Positions 13,901-17,370 of a stretch of 17,370 bases of DNA are shown in pieces. Numbering within the stretch: the stretch's first letter is position 1; each line of letters starts with the position of its first letter. Where the stretch lies: positions 1 through 17,370 of the forward strand of contig SAUS01000056.1 in assembly GCA_004000625.1 (NCBI GenBank), in the 5' to 3' direction. Below the pieces are notes generated by a model. The model was given only the letters and a program-made list of their open reading frames with translations, was not told the DNA's origin and did not search any database. A program made the translations under genes and the position numbers. This DNA is from Candidatus Cibiobacter qucibialis (GTDB lineage: Bacteria > Bacillota > Clostridia > Oscillospirales > Ruminococcaceae).

Positions 13901-14524
13901 ATGCATCCAGACGCCTTGGCCGCCCGGCTGGCCTGTATCCTGCTGGGTTATCTGTTCGGCAGTTTTCTTACGGCAGAAGTTGTCTCCCGCGTTGTTTCCG
14001 GCAAAAGCGCGCGGCAGCTTGGCACCGGCAACCCCGGCATGGCTAATATCATGGCCCAACTGGGCAAGGGGGCCGGGCTGCTAACCCTGGCAGGTGATAC
14101 GTTAAAAACGGTTGCTGCCTGCGGTGCGGCGTATTATGCTACGGCACCACTGATCGGGCAGGCGTCGATTTTATATGCCGGGCTTGGCGCAGTGCTGGGC
14201 CATAACTATCCTGCATGGGCAAGGTTCCGCGGCGGCAAGGGGGTTGCGGTAACCTGCGTTTGGCTCGTTTTGTATCTTCCGTTTTGGGGCACGCTTTGCT
14301 GCATTGCTGGCGGGGCACTGGTCCTGTGGCTCGGCTACCTGCCGTTGGGGGCTGTGGTGATCCCAGCGCTGGCCATCCTGCCCGCGTGGCTTTCCTATGG
14401 CCCAGAAAGCGGCATTCTAACTTTGGCCCTGGCCATCATTATGTTCAGCCGCCACTACCACGGCCTGTTGCGGATTCGGCAGGGGACAGAGCCCCGATTT
14501 TTCCAACGCCGCAATCCAAAATGA
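13901..14524 (+). CDS. plsY: Glycerol-3-phosphate acyltransferase PlsY family protein
   Basis: The product is 207 residues with AAGGAG before the ATG. It is an integral membrane protein with about five to seven segments. PlsY motifs are visible: LGYLFGSF at the start, motif 1 as GTGNPGMAN (41-49, where most PlsY proteins have SGNIGATN), motif 2 as GHNYPAWARFRGGKGVAV (100-117), and LGAVVIP. PlsY transfers the acyl group of acyl-phosphate to glycerol-3-phosphate, the first step of phospholipid synthesis in most Gram-positive bacteria. The changed motif 1 suggests a divergent paralogue, so the canonical plsY may lie elsewhere. No PlsX neighbour is present. Confidence 0.85.
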   Translation: MHPDALAARLACILLGYLFGSFLTAEVVSRVVSGKSARQLGTGNPGMANIMAQLGKGAGLLTLAGDTLKTVAACGAAYYATAPLIGQASILYAGLGAVLGHNYPAWARFRGGKGVAVTCVWLVLYLPFWGTLCCIAGGALVLWLGYLPLGAVVIPALAILPAWLSYGPESGILTLALAIIMFSRHYHGLLRIRQGTEPRFFQRRNPK

Positions 14525-14738
14525 ACAACTTTATCATAGCATATTTTCACCAGCCTGAAAAGCTGTAGACACATGAAAAAATGATATGATCTTAGAACCA
14601 TCCAGTCATGCCGTTGCCGTCCGATTTTGAGGTGAAATCTCACAATCTAAACTATTTATACCGTAATTGCCCATAAAAACAGCGGAGCAACAGAAACCCC
14701 AACAATCCCAAGGTAATAAGTTTGTGTAACTTGGTGCC
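14525..14738. other. Intergenic region without a recognised gene
   Basis: I find no ribosome binding site with a credible frame here. The only structure is a modest hairpin near 14622-14648 (GATT-TTGAG with CTCA-CAATC, one mismatch) without a T-run. There is no convincing terminator for the PlsY gene. Confidence 0.4.
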
Positions 14739-14767
14739 TTGCATTATCGACATATCAGAATTACAAT
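14739..14767 (+). promoter_or_regulatory. Promoter for the gamma-glutamylcyclotransferase-like gene
   Basis: TTGCAT (14739-14744) and TACAAT (14762-14767) are 17 bases apart, about 40 bases before the ATG at 14807. Confidence 0.6.
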
Positions 14768-14806
14768 ATAATTATTACGGAATTGTAAAATGGAGGCAAA
14801 CTGAAA

Positions 14807-15289
14807 ATGAAGTATTACTTGGCTTACGGTCCCAACCTCAACCTGGTGCAGATGCGCCAGCGTTGCCCCAATGCCCGTGTGGTCGGGTATACATATTTAT
14901 TCGGTGCGCGCCTGGTCTTCCGTGGTTCCAAGAACGGCTGCTTTTTGACCACGGATTTTCAGCAGCCCTGGTGCCCGTCTATGGTGGGTTGCGGGGTTTA
15001 TGAGATTTCTGATAAAGACGAGCAGGCTCTGGATGTCTATGCGGGGGTTCCTTATTTCTACCAGAAGCAGACAATGCAGGTACAGTGTGTCTGGGACGTC
15101 ACTACGCGACGGGAAGTTCTGCATAATATTGAAGCAATCCTTTACACCCTGCCCGCCAGCCACCCCTTGGGTGTTCCTTCCCGCCGTTATCTGCAGGAGT
15201 GCAAGAGCGGGTATGATGACTTTCATTTCAGCTTCCTTCCGCTGCGCCAAGCTCTGATTGACAGCAGCCCGGAGCCGCACACGAAGTAA
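14807..15289 (+). CDS. Gamma-glutamylcyclotransferase-like (AIG2/BtrG fold) protein, catalytic Glu absent
   Basis: The product is 160 residues with GGAGG before the ATG. The N-terminus YYLAYGPNLNLVQMRQRCPNA (3-23, with one loop residue changed) fits the family's YGSN substrate-binding loop, and GVYEISDKDEQALDVYAGVPYFY (63-85) fits the segment that carries the catalytic glutamate (usually LDxxEGxP). Here the loop reads YGPN and the glutamate position is Ala79. Family enzymes cyclise gamma-glutamyl groups to 5-oxoproline. With both changes the protein may be inactive, act as a binding protein, or do another reaction. The C-terminal PSRRYLQECKSGYDDF also matches clostridial members. It is a single gene with its own promoter. 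Confidence 0.82.
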   Translation: MKYYLAYGPNLNLVQMRQRCPNARVVGYTYLFGARLVFRGSKNGCFLTTDFQQPWCPSMVGCGVYEISDKDEQALDVYAGVPYFYQKQTMQVQCVWDVTTRREVLHNIEAILYTLPASHPLGVPSRRYLQECKSGYDDFHFSFLPLRQALIDSSPEPHTK

Positions 15290-15320
15290 AGGAAACACTT
15301 TTGTGTGAAAGAAAAGGCGA

Positions 15321-15380
15321 AAGCAAAAGGTAGGCAAGAGGGAAGCGACGTTCTACCGTTTTGTTTCTTGCTTTGCGAAA
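15321..15380 (+). terminator. Weak terminator candidate after the cyclotransferase-like gene
   Basis: CAAAAGGTAG and CTACCGTTTTG form an imperfect stem (one bulged base) around a loop of about 20 nt, followed by a T-rich stretch (TTTCTTG). The loop is long and the tract is interrupted, so support is modest. Confidence 0.3.
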
Positions 15381-15418
15381 CAAATTTGAAAAAATTAAAA
15401 AAAATATGAAAATATCTG

Positions 15419-15447
15419 TTGACAAAAGTGGTACTGCTGGTTATAAT
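15419..15447 (+). promoter_or_regulatory. Consensus promoter of the tRNA-Leu gene
   Basis: TTGACA (15419-15424) and TATAAT (15442-15447) are perfect consensus boxes with a 17-base spacer, 37 bases before the tRNA 5' end. Confidence 0.92.
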
Positions 15448-15483
15448 AATACTCGTCGCCGGTGAGGTGGCCAAACAAAATAA

Positions 15484-15570
15484 GCGGATGTGGCGGAACT
15501 GGCAGACGCGCTAGATTCAGGTTCTAGTTCCCTTAAAAGAGTGTGGGTTCAAATCCCTTCATCCGCACCA
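15484..15570 (+). tRNA. tRNA-Leu (anticodon CAG)
   Basis: The 87-nt gene folds as a class II tRNA. The acceptor stem is GCGGATG/CATCCGC, the D-arm stem GCG/CGC, the anticodon stem CTAGA/TCTAG with loop TTCAGGT (anticodon CAG at 15518-15520), a long variable arm (TCCCTTAAAAGAGT region), the T-loop TTCAAAT, and an encoded 3' CCA (15568-15570). It reads CUG codons. The T-stem GTGGG/CCCTT has a U-U mismatch and a G-U pair, which is unusual. It stands alone between its own promoter and terminator. Confidence 0.95.
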
Positions 15571-15613
15571 AAGAAAGCACCTAGAAACGTAAGTTTTTAG
15601 GTGCTTTCTTTTT
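15571..15613 (+). terminator. Rho-independent terminator of tRNA-Leu
   Basis: AAGAAAGCACCTA (15571-15583) pairs perfectly with TAGGTGCTTTCTT (15598-15610), continues inward through AAAC/GTTT to a GTAA loop, and runs into a T-tract. It begins immediately after the encoded CCA. Confidence 0.93.
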
Positions 15614-15916
15614 GCTGTACCGCAGCGTTTACCGCACCCCCGTACAGGTACGCGCCTTTCGCGTCCAGATACTCAATTAGGCATTCTTCTACGCTGCCGC
15701 CGTGCTTCCAGGCGGCAAAGCCGCTGCCGGGTCTTCCTGCTGTTCGCCCATGGTTGTACTGCCGCTGTCCTCCACATCAAGGGGCAAATCAAGGCTTGTG
15801 CAGTGGTTCAGCGGGTCGGCGCTGGCCTTGTGCTGCCTGCCGTCCTCGCCGGTCACGTTGCGTTCATGGCCGTTGGTCAAGGCGCGCTGTATCTGCCGCC
15901 GCTGGGTCTGTATCAA
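15614..15916 (-). pseudogene. Gene debris, minus strand, of probable mobile-element origin
   Basis: No intact gene is seen. One minus-strand frame (15689-15916) contains a protein-like stretch with ADPLNHCTSLDLPLDVEDSG then STTMGE, faintly recalling the SLDxPVxxDGxTTLGE stretch of sigma factors. A second minus-strand frame reads GFAAWKHGGSVEECLIEYLD and on to a stop codon inside the tRNA terminator, like the C-terminal end of another protein. The two frames overlap near 15700, which may mark a frameshift or deletion join. I cannot name either parent gene. Confidence 0.35.
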
Positions 15917-16020
15917 CCAGTTTGCAAACGTCCCGGCGGCTGGGTCGTATGCCTATATCCGGCGCACCAGCGACCGGCTGTGCAAGGAACATGATTTATC
16001 CGTGGTAACGTCACAACTGT
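15917..16020 (+). pseudogene. Fragment resembling a MobA-type relaxase
   Basis: The plus-strand frame at 15942-16007 reads GSYAYIRRTSDRLCKEHDLS followed by VV. This resembles the conserved stretch of relaxases/mobilization nucleases of small Firmicute elements (IRxxSDxLCxEHGLSV). No start, no metal-binding HxH motif and no long open frame surround it, so only a fragment remains. It joins minus-strand debris upstream and a DUF6061 gene downstream, as expected for an eroded mobilizable element. Confidence 0.45.
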
Positions 16021-16051
16021 ATAGGTGCCGTAAGGTAGAAAGGCCACGAAC

Positions 16052-16303
16052 ATGAAGTACGATGAAAGAGCCTGCCATTTTAACATGGACACTGGGTACG
16101 TGAAATTGCTGCTCCAGGATGGGAGAAAAGTCTTCAGTGACTGCACCGTGGTCGAGGATGAACTGGATGTGACCATGGCACAGCGGTCAGAGTTGGGCTA
16201 CCTTATCTACAATGACCCACTGGGCTATGCAGATTTGATTCTGAATGGTAATCCAGAGGAATACTTGAAAAATGTGGCTGGGAGCCATGGGTTAGAAGAT
16301 TGA
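16052..16303 (+). CDS. DUF6061-like small protein
   Basis: The product is 83 residues with AAAGG before the ATG. The sequence CHFNMDTGYVKLLLQDG, then the QRSELGYLIYNDPLGYADLI core and the NGNPEEYLKNVAG tail, matches my recollection of DUF6061, a short family common beside relaxase and mobilization genes in Clostridia. It is acidic and soluble with no catalytic motif; its role is unknown. It lies 30 bp after the relaxase-like fragment and before a strong terminator, and appears to be the one intact gene of an old mobile element. Confidence 0.72.
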   Translation: MKYDERACHFNMDTGYVKLLLQDGRKVFSDCTVVEDELDVTMAQRSELGYLIYNDPLGYADLILNGNPEEYLKNVAGSHGLED

Positions 16304-16328
16304 TCTTCCCATAGAACTGCCATTAACA

Positions 16329-16375
16329 AAAAACACCGCCCATCTGCGTAACGGAACTCAGGTGGGCGGTGTTTT
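16329..16375. terminator. Bidirectional terminator after DUF6061 gene
   Basis: AAAACACCGCCCATCTG and CAGGTGGGCGGTGTTTT form a 17-bp stem with one T-G mismatch around CGTAACGGAACT. The minus strand runs into six Ts and the plus strand into four, so it may serve both DUF6061 and the minus-strand kinase gene, whose original 3' end is now separated from it by the inserted repeat. Confidence 0.85.
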
Positions 16376-16421
16376 GCTCTATTGTCTCAGGGACGGTGTC
16401 GGAATTTACAGCTTATGCTAG

Positions 16422-16705
16422 GGCAATACCGCATAATTCTAAGTGCCGATACGGCGAGCGAGGTGCGGCAGATGCCAAGCCAAAAGCGCAGATAATACTG
16501 GATGCTGCAAAGGTGAGCGCCGCCAGTGGCGGAAACAGCGAACCGAAGCAGGGGCAGCGGTCGCAGAGTGCGAGGGGCTTTTGCCCCCGAAGCACGATGC
16601 GGGTACCGCAACCCGACATTATCGAGCATTTTGGCAACGCAGATGCCGTGCCGCAGCTGCCGGAGCGGTGCTTAAGCCGTCAGGCGGGAATTGTGCGGTG
16701 TTGCC
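16422..16705 (+). repeat. Enlarged (284-bp) copy 4 of the MITE-like repeat with a loop insertion
   Basis: Both ends match the 172-bp element except for a two-base change (CA to TC) near 16680. Exact CTAG duplicates flank it at 16418-16421 and 16706-16709. In the apical loop, between GATG (16501-16504) and TTATC (16619-16623), two bases of the short form are replaced by 114 (16505-16618). The extra segment contains compact hairpins CCGCC-AGT-GGCGG (16520-16532) and GGGGC-TTTT-GCCCC (16574-16587). The outer hairpin arms are preserved. Confidence 0.93.
16505..16618 (+). repeat. Structured 114-nt segment in the hairpin loop of repeat copy 4
   Basis: The segment is absent from the other two complete copies. 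It is GC-rich, forms at least two perfect small hairpins and shows no flanking duplication of its own that I can see. It may be the ancestral loop lost from the short form, or cargo gained by this copy. No ribosome binding site or credible protein is seen within it. Confidence 0.7.
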
Positions 16706-17279
16706 CTAGGCTTTCAATGACTTTGGCACATTTTTCAATTCCAATTACCCCGCTGTCCAACGCGACATGATAGTTGGCGACATCGCCCCACTTCATATCG
16801 GTATAAAAGCGGTAATAAGCAGCGCGGCGCTTATCCTTCTCTTTCAGACGGGCTTCGGGCGATTTCTCCCGTTCCCCATAGACCCGCACGATGCGGTCAG
16901 CCCGGAACTTCATGTCCGCGTGGACAAAGACCTTCAGGCAGTCGGTGCGGTCCTGCAGGATAAAATCGGCGCAGCGTCCTACGATGACGCAGGGCTCTTT
17001 TTCTGCCAGCTCCCGGATGATCCGGTATTGCAGCTTCCAGAGCAGGTCCTCGTTAGTGGGACCGAAGCTGCGGTCAGTGAAGGCAGAGGCGAGGAAGCCG
17101 CCGGGAGTGTACTCTCCGGCCTCCTTGACGTAGTTTTCGTCAAAGCCGCTTTCGGCCGCCAGTTTCTGGATCAGTTCGGCGTCGTAGCACCGGATGCCCA
17201 GATGCTCTGCCACCAGTTTGCCGATGGTCCTGCCGCCGCTGCCAAACTCGCGGCTGATGGTGATGATGCGTTTTTCCAT
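16680..17279 (-). CDS. Cytidylate kinase-like family protein, C-terminus supplied by the repeat
   Basis: The product is 199 residues with AAAGGAG before the ATG. It has the P-loop-like start ITISREFGSGGRTIGK (6-21), YDAELIQKLA (32-41), VIVGRCADFIL (98-108) and the arginine-rich lid EREKSPEARLKEKDKRR (136-152), as in the cytidylate-kinase-like family PF13189 (AAK-like NMP kinase fold). Members of this family are distinct from Cmk and their substrate is unproven. The last eight residues (GQHRTIPA) and the stop codon are encoded by the end of the repeat at 16422-16705, so an insertion has replaced the original tail after Leu191. The ATG overlaps the upstream stop codon (TAATG), indicating translational coupling to the transporter-like gene. 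Confidence 0.9.
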   Translation of the reverse strand: MEKRIITISREFGSGGRTIGKLVAEHLGIRCYDAELIQKLAAESGFDENYVKEAGEYTPGGFLASAFTDRSFGPTNEDLLWKLQYRIIRELAEKEPCVIVGRCADFILQDRTDCLKVFVHADMKFRADRIVRVYGEREKSPEARLKEKDKRRAAYYRFYTDMKWGDVANYHVALDSGVIGIEKCAKVIESLGQHRTIPA

Positions 17280-17370
17280 TAGACTTCTCCTTTCGTGCTC
17301 AGTTCACGGTAGGTCTTGCAGATCAGATAGCCTGCAATCAGGAAGGTGAGGATATCCGACATGGGCATGG
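17279..17370 (-). CDS. 3' end of a membrane protein gene, probably a MATE-family transporter (partial)
   Basis: Only the last 29 or so codons are in the window, ending MPMSDILTFLIAGYLICKTY then RELSTKGEV and a TAA that overlaps the kinase ATG by one base. The hydrophobic segment preceded by a proline and followed by a short basic tail resembles the last helix of MATE efflux transporters, which often precede cytidylate-kinase-like genes in Clostridia. The fragment is too short for a firm family call. Confidence 0.55.
   Translation of the reverse strand, partial: MPMSDILTFLIAGYLICKTYRELSTKGEV

Noticed and set aside
15545..15570. Integration att site at the 3' end of tRNA-Leu
   Set aside because: I found no second copy of the tRNA 3' end downstream in the window and no integrase gene, so an attachment site cannot be supported.
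1..17370. CRISPR array, prophage or complete insertion sequence
   Set aside because: The only repeats are dispersed 172-bp units without regular spacers. No cas, phage structural or transposase gene is present.

Overview
The window (about 17.4 kb, moderately GC-rich, genes on both strands) looks like a chromosomal segment of a strictly anaerobic, low-G+C-lineage Firmicute of the Oscillospiraceae/Ruminococcaceae, most plausibly Faecalibacterium or a close relative such as Gemmiger or Subdoligranulum. This rests on gene content and protein style (rubredoxin-first rubrerythrin, Gx-transporter/HepS family, DUF4358 lipoprotein with MBOAT and DHHW proteins, DUF6061, cytidylate-kinase-like protein after a MATE-like transporter), on GGAGG-type ribosome binding sites with TTG and GTG starts, and on consensus TTGACA/TATAAT promoters. 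No rRNA or other species-level marker is present, so the genus is an inference.

Layout. 1-327: one partial and one complete copy of a 172-bp palindromic repeat. 369-4495 (minus): DUF4358 lipoprotein, MBOAT O-acyltransferase, DHHW/SGNH-like protein and a two-domain cupin, probably a cell-surface O-acylation operon followed by a cupin gene. 4687-5303 (plus): Gx transporter/HepS-like membrane protein. 5334-6052 (plus): reverse rubrerythrin with a perfect consensus promoter and its own terminator. 6070-6241: second complete 172-bp repeat. 6248-6934 (minus): DUF421 membrane protein. 7035-8301 (plus): histidine phosphatase and cob(I)alamin adenosyltransferase overlapping by 4 bases, behind a structured leader. 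8437-9225 (plus): YoaK/DUF1275 membrane protein. 9270-10712 (plus): alpha/beta-hydrolase esterase and an Spx/ArsC-like protein. 10736-13808 (minus): family-4 uracil-DNA glycosylase and a nuclease-DinG helicase fusion. 13901-14524 (plus): PlsY-like acyltransferase. 14739-15289 (plus): gamma-glutamylcyclotransferase-like protein lacking the expected catalytic glutamate. 15419-15613: tRNA-Leu(CAG) with promoter and terminator. 15614-16303: debris of a mobilizable element and an intact DUF6061 gene. 16422-16705: third complete repeat, enlarged by 112 bp in its apical loop. 16680-17370 (minus): cytidylate-kinase-like gene whose last codons and stop come from the repeat, and the 3' end of a probable MATE transporter gene.

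The most striking feature is the repeat family. Two 172-bp copies are identical by eye, a third is nearly so, and each complete copy is bounded by an exact 4-bp direct repeat (CTAA, CTGT, CTAG). Imperfect terminal inverted repeats and internal complementary arms let the whole unit fold as one long hairpin. It looks like a recently active non-autonomous transposable element (MITE). One copy carries a structured 114-nt segment exactly in the hairpin loop, and the same copy supplies the C-terminus of a neighbouring protein. No transposase is present in the window. The other genes are mostly recognisable housekeeping or accessory functions: surface polysaccharide modification, peroxide defence, corrinoid handling, DNA repair and membrane lipid synthesis.
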